64,000 bases of DNA from Gigantopelta aegis (lineage: Eukaryota > Mollusca > Gastropoda > Neomphalida > Peltospiridae), in contig NC_054706.1 in the NCBI RefSeq assembly GCF_016097555.1, positions 47,493,070 through 47,557,069 on the forward strand, in the 5' to 3' direction. The translations under genes were made by a program, and so were the position numbers. Positions 27,901-42,800 of this stretch are shown here, piece after piece. How positions within the stretch are numbered: position 1 is the first letter of the stretch; each line of letters begins with the position of its first letter. The notes below the pieces were generated by a model. That model was not told where the DNA came from, did no database searches, and saw only the letters and a list, made by a program, of their open reading frames with translations.

Positions 27901-30900
27901 TCAGCAAGAATCGGATCATATGATCTGTAGTACATGTGTATGTAGTTATAAAGTCTGTGTTCTTCTAAACACACCAACCAACAGGTTTTAGTTACATAAT
28001 TATCGGCTGTTGATCAAAGAATACTAAATATAAACAAATACCACGGTATCCATTTACTAAGCATCAGGTTGCCGTAAATTAACCCAGTCCACAATTTGAT
28101 ACGTCTTTTATAAGCCTATTTACATTTTTAAAAACAACTTCAACATTAAATAAAATTCAAAAAAATTAAAATTAAATTAGCTAAAAAGAAGATAAGAGAT
28201 ATTTAATATGCTATTTTCCCCCGATAGGACAGCACACACCACAGACTTTGATCCATCAGTCATGAGTCATGAAGCACTGGTTGTGAGGCAAAATTAGTTA
28301 CTGGGGTCCGACAGATGTTTAAATTCTTTGCATGTGTTTAGTGTTTTAGTGTCAAGTGGACACCTGTCCCCTGCAGAGCTCCATCTCACCTCTGGCTCAG
28401 CTGAGTGACATCTACATGTACACGTTACCACACCTTTACAAAGTTGACAGTATAATACACTAACTCAGAGATTTTTAACCTCTCTGGTGTTGTCATCCTG
28501 TCAGTGACTTTTCAAAGCAAGCCATCATAAACCATACACAGCACACAAAAAAAAGAGGATAACTAAATATTTAAATTAAATTAGCTAAAAAGAAAAGAAC
28601 TGGATTAATGTTTATATGTTAGTTAGGTAAAGTTTGTTTTGTTTAATGACACCACTAGAACACACTGATTAGTTATTACGTATCCTCAAATTATTTTCTG
28701 GCAGAAAGCCTGATAATTAAAGGAAGAAGAAAAGAATATTTCAAGTACAAATGAAGACTCCACAAGCAACAGAGTTGTTTTTTCTGTTTTGTCCTCTAGA
28801 CACAGGAAAGAACATTCAATGACCGCCTATATGAGCTACACACATGGACATGCAGTTATTGAAGCACTTGCTAAGACAGGAAATAATATTACAATGATGA
28901 GTAGAGGAAAACTGTTTAGTGAGACCACCCAAAATCTGAAATATTGACACCTCATGGACATTTGTTTTTTGCTAAATGTCTAAAACAAATTTGTTAGACA
29001 CTGACAGGGCTCAAACGTGACTGGCACAGGTGCCAATTGCCACAGAGCTGCAATATATATTGATATAGGTCAGGGTTTCACCAATTGACAGGGTTTTTTT
29101 GCCATTGAATAAAAATCATTGCCATTTGTTGAAAGGATAGCTTTAGTTAGTTTTGTATTTGTGTTTATTTGTTTAAAAAGTTATTTTTAAAACTGCTGAA
29201 GTCAAGCTCAAAATTGCTGTAGGTAACAATTTTTTTAATTTGAGCCCTTTGTTCATAATATGTACATAAGTTTGTATACTCGTATCCAATACTAGTACGA
29301 CAATCATTTAGAAGAAAGAAACCCTTTTTTTTTTAAATTTTGCATACAGATGTGTTTTTATAATAAAGCAATAATTAAGATGCAAATTTAACAGTGACAG
29401 AGTTTTGTATCAATTTTCTTATTTTACTGTGGAGAATAAAATAATTCACTTGTTTCATACATTTTAAGTTTTATTATTTTGAACAGATCTATACATTTTG
29501 TTGCTCCTTTAATTAAAACAACTAGACAAAATACTGAATTGTTATCACACTATCACACCAAGCAAAACACACATCCAACACAAACACACACTGCTGCAAA
29601 GTACTCTCGAGTGCCTAATAAACATAGGGGCTGAATAAGCATAGGGTCTGGAAATTTTTCTAAAATCAATTAAAAGTAGGGTGTGAATTAGCATAGGGTG
29701 TGGAAATAAAAAAAAAACCCAATAAGTTCCATGCAAGAAAACCAAAACAATCAGGGTGGATGACAGCTCGCTAGATTCATCTCCTATATTTAACATATGG
29801 TCAATTATAACAAAACGTAATTTCATCAACTTGATTTATACCTGTATCATTCTTTATTTTTAATGCATAGGTGGGGACACTTATGATGCTAGGGGCTGGC
29901 ATGCATAAATCTCAGCTGAAGATTCACAAACAACTGTGGTCATCGGCCATGCCAGCTGTTAGCGGAATGCGCCGGAACTGGAACGCGCTTAGGGGATGTA
30001 ACTCTGCCTAATTTTTCTCGCTAATTTCTAATAAACTCTATTTGCAAGTGAAAATAAAAAGGTTGAGTGGAATTTGTAATTAAAATGAGTGGAATTTGTA
30101 ATGTAAAAAAATATATATAAAAAGAGGAAAGAATGTAGATAAAGTTTGGGCCAGTTCCCCTTATCCTAAAGGAACTGTACTTTATCTCCTCTAGTATACA
30201 TGTACATAGCTTAACAAAAAGTCATATTTACCTTTAAGAATTCGGTACCCCCGTCTTCAATGTTTAGTGAAAAGATGAAGTGTTGAAGTGTAATTGATTA
30301 ATTTATATAAAATGCTTGCATGAACTGTTGCATCGATTTACAGGCGAGCACTCAATCGAACGCATTCTAGGAATTTACCCAAACGAATAAAACCGAACCG
30401 AGCCAAGCAATAAAAACAAAATGGCGGCCAACAATGTTCGGAAACGTGTGTTTACATTTTGTCATAGAGTAACATACTTTGTTGTGCCTTAATGGTTCAA
30501 ATGATCAATTAAGCAGAAAAACAACGTATGTATATTAATAAATAAATAAATGTATTATCTGACCACAAAAGTTGGCATTTTATTTGACAACTCAGAAAAT
30601 TGTAAATTCCGTTTAAGATTTGCAATTCTGTCCATGATTCCGTGATCGCGGAAAATCGGTACCCCTAATAGTAAATAGAGGCTATATGTAAGCATTAATT
30701 TTGATAAATTAAGAATTGTAATAAGCGTTGGGTGTCGAATTAGCGTAGGGGTTACATTTTTTAAAGATGTAATTAAACGTAGGATGCTGAATAAGCGTAG
30801 ACACCAACATTTTTTCACAAATTTAATAAACGTAGTTGTATGTTTATTTGGCACTTGAGAGTAGTAACCTTGAATCTAGAGAAACAATTGAATAAATTAT

Positions 30901-33900
30901 CACTTAACTCTCTCAGTAAAGAATCAAGTATCACTTTTTACATATACATTTACATCTTGGACCACTTCCAGAGCAGTCAAAGATAGGCTAGGGCATGTTA
31001 CACTACAAAAACACTTTTCTTTATTGAAGTTAGGGGCAAAATGCTAAACATTTATAGCTCGGGCCAACCTTGTGTCTTGCTGCAACTAACTCAACTGATT
31101 AAAAAAACACCTAAAAATATCAACATTCACTTTTATTTTATACCTTTCTTGCCCACTTCCTATTTTTGATATAAAAAGGTAAACAAAAAATGGTAAGAGA
31201 CTCCTAAAACCAACACACTTGCATTTACTAGCAATACTTGGTCATAACATCAGTGTTCAAGATTAACGGTATCCTGATATCCCAGGGATAGCCGAATTTA
31301 ATTTTGGATACCAGACTTCAATAGCCCAGTATCCCACCGAGATACCATATATAATGTGTGGGTGGGTTTTTTTTCAATCCTGCTGGGTTTTTTTTTGCTG
31401 AAACAATGAAAGTCATCATTTACTGATGAAGTTAAGTAACAATGTCATCCAAGTCTGTTATTTATGAATTTCATTCAAGTGGGATACTAAATTCTCAGGT
31501 AGGATACCAGATTTTGAAATGTTAATATCAAACTGGGATACTGCACAAATTTATTAAATCTCGAAAACTGAACATTGGTAATGTTGATAATGTAGGGCCT
31601 CCAAGAGTCCAAAATATTGGACTCGAGTATTTGAGGGTCAAACTCGACCCGGACCCGAGTACCCACAACTAGATAATAATGAGACTAAGGAATAAAGTAA
31701 AATAGCATTATGTATCTTAATTCCAGCACTGAACATGGATGCCAAATCATGCCATTGTATTGCATTCCACACATTCAACTTTTGTTTTCCATCCATGTCT
31801 CATGGCCCTATAATGTAACCGGTGGTAAGCATATGTCAAAATGACATTAAAAATATAATTAAATGAGATCGCTCTTCTTTGCATGGATACTCGAGTCTTG
31901 CTACACTCAGCCCATGCCCAATTACTCGAGTACTCATGGAGACTTTATCTACAGGTACTGAGGAAGCCATTTATTGTAAATGTATGCAGAAAACAGGGCA
32001 CCATTACACATTTTCTGTGAAAGTTTCTTACCTACCCGCCAAACTCATCCCAACAAATTGCCAACCCATAATTCATTCATATATTTTTACAATTGTTTGA
32101 CATCCAACAGCCAATGTATTTTTGTGCCGAGGTGTCATTAAACATTCATTCCATGACCCCATCCCACAGACAGGATAACACATACCACTGCTTTTGATAT
32201 ACCAATCATGGTGCACTGGCTACAAGGAGAAATAGCCCAACCTAAATATGTGTGGATGTCTCACACACTGTAGAATGTGATAAAGAAAACTTAGTGACAA
32301 TTAGGGTAAAAAAAAAGAATACAAACTAGAATCATTACTGCTTACTATCTGTCTAAAGATCTTGGATTGTTTCCAGAAACCAAACAGTTGTCTGTAATAT
32401 GTAACACAACATGTACATTTGTACATGTAGCTTTCAGAGCAAAGTGGTAGTTCAGTGCAGCGAAAGGAATGTCCCTATATCAGAGTATATATGTTCAGTG
32501 AAATATATGTAAAAACAAAGTTTAAAGTTTGTTTTAAAGGCACCAATAGATCACATTGATTTATTAATCATCGGCTATTTGGTAATTTTGACACAGTCTT
32601 AGAGAGAAAACCCACTATATTTTTTCATTATTGCAAGAGATCTTTTATATATAAAATTCAACAGGCAGGATACCACATACCACTGCCTTTGATATACCAG
32701 TCATGGTGCATTGGCTAGAACAAGAAATAGCCCAATGGGCCCACCGACGGTGATCGATCCTAAACCGACCGCACATCAAGCGAGTGCTTTACCACTGGGT
32801 TACGCCCCCACCCCCCCTTGAAGCTTTGAGAGCAAAATGGTAATTCAATGCAGTAAAAGGAATATTCCTGTACCTATGTTCAGTGAAATATATGTAAAAC
32901 AAAGTTAAAGTTTGTTTTAACAGCACCACTAGATCACACTGATTTATTAATCATCTGCTATCAGATGTCAAACAGTTGGTAATTCTGACACGTGGTCCAA
33001 GAAGCAACCCACTATATTTTTCCATTAGCAGGCAGGGTAATTATGCACTTTCCCTCAGACAGGATAGCACACACATAGCCTTTGATATACACCAGTTTTG
33101 GGGCATTGGTTAGAATGGGAAAATCCCAATCAGAGAATGGGTTCACTGGGGTACATGTACAATGCACATGCTCAGAAAGAAAGGAAATAGTTTTATTTAA
33201 CGACGCATCAAAACTTTTTATTTACAGTTATATAGCGTCAGACATATGGTTAAGGACCACACAGATTTTGAGAGGGAACCCGCTGTTACCACTACATGGG
33301 CTACTCTTTCCGATTAGCAGCAAGGGATCTTTTATTTGCGCTTCCCACAAGCAGGATAGCACAAACCATGGCTTTTGTTGAACCATTTATGGATCACTGG
33401 TCGGTGTAAGTGGTTTACACCTACTCACTGAGCCTTGTGGAGCACTCACTCAGGGTTTGGAGTCGGTATCTGGATTAAAAATCCCATGCCTCAACTGGGA
33501 TCTGAACGCACATGCTCAGAAGAAAGAAAACTGTTGTTTAAAAATTAAATGTATACTTTTGTTTTATTATTAAAATCTACATAAAATATAAAGATTATTA
33601 TGTGAAAACTACATGCACAAATGAAATCAGATTAAAATGATCTAACTAAACATGTACAGTGAATAATGAAAAATTGAAATAACAATAGCTTACAAGTAAG
33701 CTTCTTTTTGTTACACAGAAATTATTCTTGTTAATTTCATAGCAAAAACATTTTTAAAATGTAACACATTGTGTGGTCAATCAAATAGTATTTGTTATGC
33801 ATGGCTTGAGATATATATGAAACCCATTAATACCATATATGGTACACCTTTCAATTGGCAACAAGCTGTCTTTTTGCTGCATGCACTTTTTAAGACAGGA

Positions 33901-36646
33901 TTCCAATTATAAATGTATGGCTGCATTCAATGCAAAATAAAATAAAAATAGAACTGGTTCTCCATATAATTTATGTATAACTGTAAATTAACAAACATTG
34001 ATTAATTGATTATTAATAGGGGTGGGTTGTTGTTGTTTTTGGGTGGGGCTTTTCTTCTCGCAATGTTCATCAATTCATTATGTTCATCAATCCATTATGT
34101 TCATCAATTTATTATGTTTTTCAATCCATTATGTTTCATTCATGGTATGTTCATCACGGCATTATTGAATCAATTCACTATGTTCATCAATCCATTATGT
34201 TCATCAATTCATTATGTTTATCAATCCATTATGTTCATCCATTCATTATGTTCATCAATTCATTATGTTCATCAAAATAAAAGGGACAGGTTGACTGATG
34301 ATTTTTATTTCCAATTTAGTTTCATACATGGTGTGTGTCTAGGACGGCATGCTTGAACCATATATGACTATTATATATTGCCTATTATTTCATTTCATTT
34401 CAACTTATTTTCGTGCTTATATCCAATTACGGTTCAAGCACGCTGTCCTTGGCACACATCTCAGCTATCTGGGCTGTCTGTCCAGGACAGTGGGTTAGTT
34501 GTTTACTTGGTTAGTGCTTAGTGAAAGAGAAGAGGGTGTAGTGGTCTTACATCTACCGATTGAGTCATTAAAACTCACTCTGGGTGGGAACCGGTACCGG
34601 GCTGCAAACCCTGTACCTACCAGCCTTATGTCCAATGGATGGTTTGCCCATTATAAATGTAGTTGAAACATACTGTCCACCACACACCTCAGCAATGTAG
34701 AAGTCTGCCCAAGGCAGAGGTCACATGATCATGTTTTGTTGTTTATGTCCAATGGATGGTTTGCCCATTATAAATGTAGTTGAAACACTGTCCACCACAC
34801 ACCTCAGCAATGTAGAAGTCTGTCCAAGGCAGAGGTCACATGATCATGTTTTGTTGTTTATGTCCAATGGATGGTTTGCCCATTATAAATGTAGTTGAAA
34901 CATACCGTCCACCACACACCTCAGCAATGTAGAAGTCTGTCCAAGGCAGAGGTCACATGATCATGTTTTGTTGTTTATGTCCAATGGATGGTTTGCCCAT
35001 TATAAATGTAGTTGAAACATACCATCTACCACACACCTCAGCAATGTAGAAGTCTGTCCAAGGCAGAGGTCACATGATCATGTTTTGTTGTTTATGTCCA
35101 ATGGATGGTTTGCCCATTATAAATGTAGTTGAAACATACCATCTACCACACACCTCAGCAATGTAGAAGTCTGTCCAAGGCAGAGGTCACATGATCATGT
35201 TTTGTTGTTTATGTCCAATGGATGGTTTGCCCATTATAAATGTAGTTGAAACATACCATCTACCACACACCTCAGCAATGTAGAAGTCTGTCCAAGGCAG
35301 AGGTCACATGATCATGTTTTGTTGTTTATGTCCAATGGATGGTTTGCCCATTATAAATGTAGTTGAAACACACTGTCCACCACACACCTCAGCAATGTAG
35401 AAGTCTGTCCAAGGCAGAGGTCACATGATCATGTTTTGTTGTTTACTTGAGATATTATTGATAGAGCGACTTACAAGTACATACATGTACACATGTACAC
35501 CTCCCCAGTGAAATCATTCAGCCAGTTCAGAGTACTGCGAAACTCTGAAAATGATAAATATCAGGACTAAGCCAATCTATAATTACCAGTCTCAGCGGAG
35601 TAGTGGTTAAGCCACCCCAGTACTGGCTTCCACCCAGAAAGAAGTTTGTTTTGTTTAACGACACCACTAGAGCACATTGATTAATTAATCATTGCGGCTA
35701 TTGGATGTCAAACATTTGGTAATTCTGACTCGTAGTCATCAGAGGAAACCCGCTACATTTTTTCTAATGCAGCAAGGGATTGTTTATAAGCATTTTCCCA
35801 CAGACAGGAAAGCACATACCACAGCCTTTGTCCAGCTGTAGTGCACTGGTTGGAACGAGAAAAACCCAATCAGCTGAATGGATCAACCAAGGTGTTTCAA
35901 TCCTATGATGCAAGCACCTCAAACGAGCACTCAACCAACTGAGCTAAATCCCTTCCCCCACCCCGGCTTCCACCCAGAGCGAATTTAATGATTTAATGGT
36001 TAGGTATACATGTAAGGCCACTACACCAACTTCTCTCACCAAAGACAGACTTGAAAACTGAGATGTGTGCCCAGGACAGTGTTCTTGAACTTTAATAAGC
36101 ACGAAAATAAGTATAAGTAAAAATGAATCTACATTTATATGTCTATTAAAATGATCCATCCATTGGCCAACCATTCAACCAGCAACACAGAAGCTAAAAA
36201 GAAACAAACAGCACACTTCCAGGAAGTTTATGGTCTAGCTGCTCACAACCCATGCCAGTCTGTGATAACAAAAAAGGCTTTCTCTGACCTTTAGTATGGG
36301 GTGTGTGATAAAAAAAATACTGAAGGCAGTAACCTGGAGAATGCAGACAGCTCAAGATGTGAAGACTGACAGCATAACTGTGACCTACATTCACACATTG
36401 TCAAGTGATAATCAATGATTTTTATTATTTCTTCCGCAATCCAGAGAATTTAGACAGTGAAAGATATAATGGCTAAATTTAAGTACGTGTAGATGTTTGT
36501 ACGTATTTCAAAGAAAGAAACTCTAGTATATATATATGGATTATTTCTGAGTGTTGTGAAAAACAGTGAACCTATGCACTTAGGGACCATTCACATTTAT
36601 CATTGCATTCACATGTGTACAAAATGTACTATTTTAAAGGTTATTT

Positions 36647-36708
<62 letters not shown>

Positions 36709-36820
36709 TTAAAAGTGTATGTTTATCTCTACATGACAGGCTTGTTTCGTGAGAGAGTTGAATTGCTCTCACTCATCAGATGTAGATTTATAAAATAGCG
36801 TCTTTGAACTCGAAAACGAC

Positions 36821-36856
<36 letters not shown>

Positions 36857-39800
36857 TCTTCAAAAGAAGAAACGCAAAACCACATTGTCGTAACATTTGG
36901 AGAATTGATTTAATTATTGAATGGTGAGTCCGATAATTACCAAATGTTGCACGATTGTTCACAATTCACTCTAGTCCATTGTGAGTAAGTGATAGGACAC
37001 ACCACCAAGGTCAAGGTCATCTGGAGTCAATACTGGGTGTGGCCTCCGCGTGTGTTGACAACTGCCTGGCCCCGCCTGCCCATTGAAGCAACCAGAGTAC
37101 GGATGACGTCCCGGGGGATGGTGGCCCACTCGGCCTGCAAGGCTGCTGCCAGCTCGGGCAGGGTCTGGGGCTGTGGAGGCGTCGGTCCAACTCGTCCCAT
37201 AGATGCTCAATTGGGTTCAAATCCGGTGATATCGATGGCCAAGGAAGGACATTAATGTTGTTGTTCTGTAGGAAAGCCGTTGTGAGACGTGCTGTGTGAG
37301 GCCTGGCGTTGTCATGTTGGAACACTGCATTGGCGTTGGCCATAACTGGAACGATGTGTGGCCGGAGGATCTGGTCAATGTAGCCCTGTGCATTCAGGTT
37401 GCCCTGCACGTGGACCAGGTCAGTTCTGCCAGTGTGTGAGATGGCTGCCCACACCATGACACTACCCCCGCCGAATCTGTCCACTTCCTGCACGCAGTTT
37501 GCCGCATAACGTTCACCACGACGCCTATACACGCGACATCTTCCATCATGACGTCGGAGCAGAAATCGGGACTCGTCACTGAACCACACCTGTCTCCATC
37601 GCAGTTGAGGCCATTGTCGATGAATCTGACACCACTGCAGTCGGAGTCGACGGTGCTGTGGTGTTAAGATGACACCTCGAACTGGACGTCTGGCACGAAT
37701 TCCTACCTCACGTAGGCGGTTCCGTACGGTCTGGTCGGATATCCTGCGCAAACCTGGTATTGCTGCGGCTGTGGAGGTGGCAGTAGTCAATCGTTCCCGA
37801 AGGTGGCGTACCCGGATATAGCGGTCCTGCCCGGGGGTAGTGACCTGTGGTCGACTGGATCTAGGCAGGTCACGTGTTGATCCATGTTGCTGGTAACGGT
37901 CCCACAGTCTGGAGATGGTGCTTGGGGACACATGGAATGCCCTGGCAACGGCCGTTCTGGATTCGCCTGCGTCTAGTCGGCCGATGGCATTGTTTCTCTG
38001 CAGTTCACTGAGACGTGGCATGTCCTGGATTGTCAACTGTCAGCCAGATACAGAGGCCAGGCAAGCGAACACCCTGCACTTTTATACTGTCGGTGTTCAT
38101 GTTGCACGTGCAGACAACGCACGTGCAGTGGTGACATGGTTTGCACGTGGCTGCGTTTTTGCGAATATTCACATTTTGGAACTTTATTGTACAGTAGCTG
38201 CGTTTTATCGAATGTAACCGTGGGAATGTGTTTGGGACATGCAATGACCTTATATTCACAAAGCATGAACCGGTAGGAAACATAAAATCGGAGTTATAAC
38301 CCATTTGTACCCTTTAGCGTTTCTTTTTTTGAAGAGTATATATATACACTGATGTCCAAAAGAAACCATACCAATACTCTGAAAGACTACTAAAGAAAAC
38401 ACAAAATATGTTATATACATGTACATATATATACTAAATACTAAATTCTTCTTGTTTTATAAGCAGGATGTAGCCCAGTGATAAAGCACTCGCTCGATTC
38501 CTGTTGGTAGGCCCACTGGGCTATTTCTCATTCCAGCCAGTGCACCACAACTATATATTAAAGACAGTGGTATGTGCTATCCTGTCTGCGGGATGGTGCA
38601 TATAAAAGATCCCTTGCTACTAATCGAAAAGAGTAGCCATGAAGTGGCGATAGCAGGTTTCCTCTCTCAACATCTGTGTGGTCCTTAACCATATGTCTGA
38701 TGCCATATAACCGTAAATAAAATGTGTTGAGTGTGTCATTAAATAAAACATTTCTTTCTTTCTACTTGTTTTACATACACACACACACATATATATATAA
38801 GCAGACATAGCCAACTGACTATATGGTATATAATCTGGAAACAAGCAAACAACAAAAATATAATTAAGCTACATATATACACCTCGTCATAAATATCGCA
38901 CCACCCAATTTTGTTCACTAAGTAAAACTGGATCTTCAGCCTCATAAAAATGGTGCTTAGAAAAGCACATTAAACTGTTTATATGGCCTCATGTGAGCGT
39001 TCAGTCAGAAAATTTACAACACAAGACCGAATTTGAGCACTAAATGAGGGTTTAATTGCAGCAAAGTAAAGTTCACTAAAATCACCGTAAAATACGGTGA
39101 AATAAGTATGGCTGCCGGGGTCGTTACAACAGACACACAACACAGTTCACATTTCATTAATGTCAAACACACTAGTAAGGTCCACAATGACTGGCTAACT
39201 CAGTATCTGGTGTAACCGCCTCGCACTTGGATAACATGTTCTACACGCCTTCTCATGCTTGTCACCAGACGTCTGATGCTCTGTTGAGGGATCTGCTGCC
39301 ACTCATCATGCAATGCATGGGTCAATTCCTGAAGGTTCTAAAATGTAACACAAATGCTCAATAGGATTTAGGTCTGGACTTCTGGCAGGCCATGGTAGTG
39401 TCTCAATGGCGTTGTGTTGGAGATGCTGAACAAGAGCTCGAGCACGATGTGGTCTGGCATTATCGTCCATGAAGACTGGACGTGTGGTGAGAGCATGGTT
39501 ATCGAAATGAGGCACAACAGCACCGTCCAGGATCAAGTTCTGGTATATCTGTCCATTCAGTGTTCCGGGAACTGTGATGAGGTCAAGTTTACAATCATAG
39601 GAACAACACCCCCACACCATGACGGATCCACCCCCAAATGGAACCTCAGCTTGAATGTTCCTCTGATCATATGCTGTGCCTCTCTGCCTCCAAACTCGTG
39701 CCCTCCCGTCTGTATGATGCAGCAAAAATCTGCTTTCATCGGACCAGTGGATCCTTCTCCATGTCCTCAGGTTCCAGCGATTACGTGCTTGGCACCAGGC

Positions 39801-42800
39801 TAAACGGGCATGGCGGTGCTGATTTGTGAGGAGTGGACGTCTGATTGGTCGTCTTGCTCTCAATCCTGCAGAATTTAGGCGTCGTCTGATGGTGCTGATG
39901 GACACTCTGTTGTATGGATGCCATCCATGTCGCAGCTGTGTACAAGTAGACTTTGGGCTTCGTCTGGCTTGGCGTACGAGAGCACGGTCTTCCCTGTCAT
40001 TGGTTTTTCTGGGACGTCCAGACCTCGGTGCATCCTTCACTTCACCGGAAGCAGTATGTTTACGTATTAGCCTGCTGATGACAGTGTGATTAATGTTCAA
40101 TTGTGTTCCAATAGCACGACATCACATACCAGTCTGGTGCATACCAATAATTCGCCATCTTTGGTTCAGAGGCACTGGACGCTTGGGCATTTCACTGGTT
40201 GGTCAAAATAAAGCTTAATTTATGCCTAAAATCAAATTTTAGCTGTGTCTGCCAACATAACATACACCAAAAGAGGCTATGTGCATACTGCATTGTTAGC
40301 AAACCGACCCCCGGATCAATCATGCTCGACTGAGCATGCACGTGCAGCTCGGAACAGGGTGTGTTTGTGATATTATGTTCACAGATGTTGTAGTATATTA
40401 AATATATACTTGTAGTTTAAAAAACCGAAACTTATATTTTCTAATTTTACTTTAAAATGTGTGGTGCGATATTTATGACGAGGTGTATATATAAATCATT
40501 GGCCCCTCACACGAACCATATTTTAAAAGCTTTAATGGTACATGTTTGTTAAATTATTCCACCCAACAACAAAGGTTGCTCTGTGCAGTCTAAATAAAAG
40601 GACAGTATAGAACCGTAAACAGAAGGATGTACTTGTATGTTTACAAATGAGGAGCCACTTCAAGTTCAGCAAAAGACTTTCTGTGAAGGATGTAAATGAG
40701 ATAGAAAGAGTAAATAACAGTTCTGTTGTGTTCTGATACAGTCTTCACCCGAGTGGTTTCAATGAGTAAGGTGTTCTGCCCACCTAACTTCAGATACACA
40801 CTGCTCTTTGAAGGAGAAGAAAGGAATGAATGTTTTATTTAACAGCACTCTCAACACATTGTTATCCACAACTGTATCATTATATGGCATCAGACACTGA
40901 TGAGAGTGAAAACCTGCTGTCGCCATTCCATGAACTGCTCTTTACAATTAGATGCAATGGATCTTTTACATGTGTATATTATATAGTGATTTCACTAGAA
41001 ATTTGGCAAGGCATGGTAGACCAAACACTTTTGGGGCATTTTCACCATTTTCGGGGCACTTGTTTTTTATTAAAAATACACAAAAATTAACTGAAATAAA
41101 TTTAATGTAATTTATGTGCTTGCTTTAATAAATGAATGGCGAAAGATATAAAAGGCATATTTGATTAATTAATAATACCTTTTTGGGTGTTTTATAAAGG
41201 CATTTTTAGAATTAATTAGTCAAAAAGGCTTGTTTAATCTCAGGGCAGCATGGTGCTGATTAAGGCAAGATGGTGCTAGACTACTGAGGCATGGTGCTAC
41301 ACCATGCTAAAATAAGTTAGGAAAAGCACTAATATATATATGCACCATCCCACAGACAGGATAGCCAGGATAGAACATACCACAGCCTTTGTAATACCAG
41401 TTGTGGAGCATTGGCTGGAATGAATAATATCCCAATGGACCCATCAACGTGGATCAACCCTAGATCAATCACAAATCATGTGAGCACTTTATCTAACAAA
41501 TGTCCCATGACTGGTACTTCAAAGATCATGGTATGTACTGTCCTAAGAGAAATTGCATATAAAACATATCCCTAGTGTCTTTTAACCAGGAATAGCCTAT
41601 ATCGTGGCAACAGGTTTCCTTTCTTTTTCTCTTGACAAAGATTAAATAACCATATATGTTAAGACACCAAAATAGCAATCATTTTAAATGAGGCGTAATT
41701 AAAAAAACATTTTTTGCAACAGTCATAATTTTAGTATACATTAATTTTCATCCCCCCTCCAAACCTCCCCCAAAGTTCCCTTGGCATTCCGCCTCATGTC
41801 ATTGCCCCTCCCCCCCCCCCCCAATGGATTTTCTGGATCTGCCACTGCTACAGATTATCATCACACAAACTTAAGGTCAAAGTTAGGTTATATACATGTA
41901 TGACAACAATGATAATAGAAAAGGAAGGAAAATGCATGCAGTCTGGGAAGTCAACTTGTGAGAGTGCATCCTCCTAGTGGACATGTTTGTCAGTGAGGAA
42001 TGACAGTTTGATGCTATTTTCCTGACAACAGACATTCCATTTAACAACATCCACCTGTCAAAATATGCCCGTCATCAACTTTCTGAACGGGTTCTGTAAA
42101 CATAGGTTTCTACACACAAGTCAGTAGGTTGTGACACAGGTTCCATTTGCACATTCAAATGCATACTGTCCTCTTTGTACTTCCAGCATACAGTTAGTAC
42201 ATGCACATGCACTCACAATATATATATATATATATATATATATAGACTAGTTTTACTTGTTTTTCACTGCATTTAATGTAGATGGGGAAGGATGTAGCCC
42301 AGTGGTAAAGCACTCACTTGATGTGTGGTTGGTAGAGGATCAGTGGGCCCATTGGGCTATTTCTCGTTCCAACCAGTGTACCTCAACTGTATATTATCAA
42401 AGGCCATGGTATGTACTATCCTGTCTGTGGGATGGTGCATATAAAAGAACCCTTGCTGCATTAAGAAAAATGTAGCAAGTTTCCTCCGATGACTATGTGT
42501 CAGAATTACCAAATATTTGACATTCAATAGCCGATGATTAATAAATTAATGTGCTCTAGTGGTGTTGTTAATGGTAAACTGATGGCAAGTGTGTTCTGTA
42601 TTGTGATTGGTTAATTACATTCTTTTTCCAGGATAAAATGAAAATAACACCCTGTAAGCTAATGACGTCATTAGAAAGTGATGTCATTAGCAATTGGAAC
42701 AGGTCAAGTTGACTGTTCAAGGATCTACAGTTAGATTGTAGCCAGGTATTTATTTCGAGAAATAACAAATATACAATTAAGTTCCATAGAAAAGCGATTC

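Noticed and set aside
34006-34356. 116-codon forward open frame rich in SIHYVHQ repeats
   Set aside because: Produced by the 17-bp minisatellite, which lacks stops in that frame; no other coding sign.
39414-39803. 129-codon forward open frame
   Set aside because: Antisense shadow of Tc1-like transposase 2.
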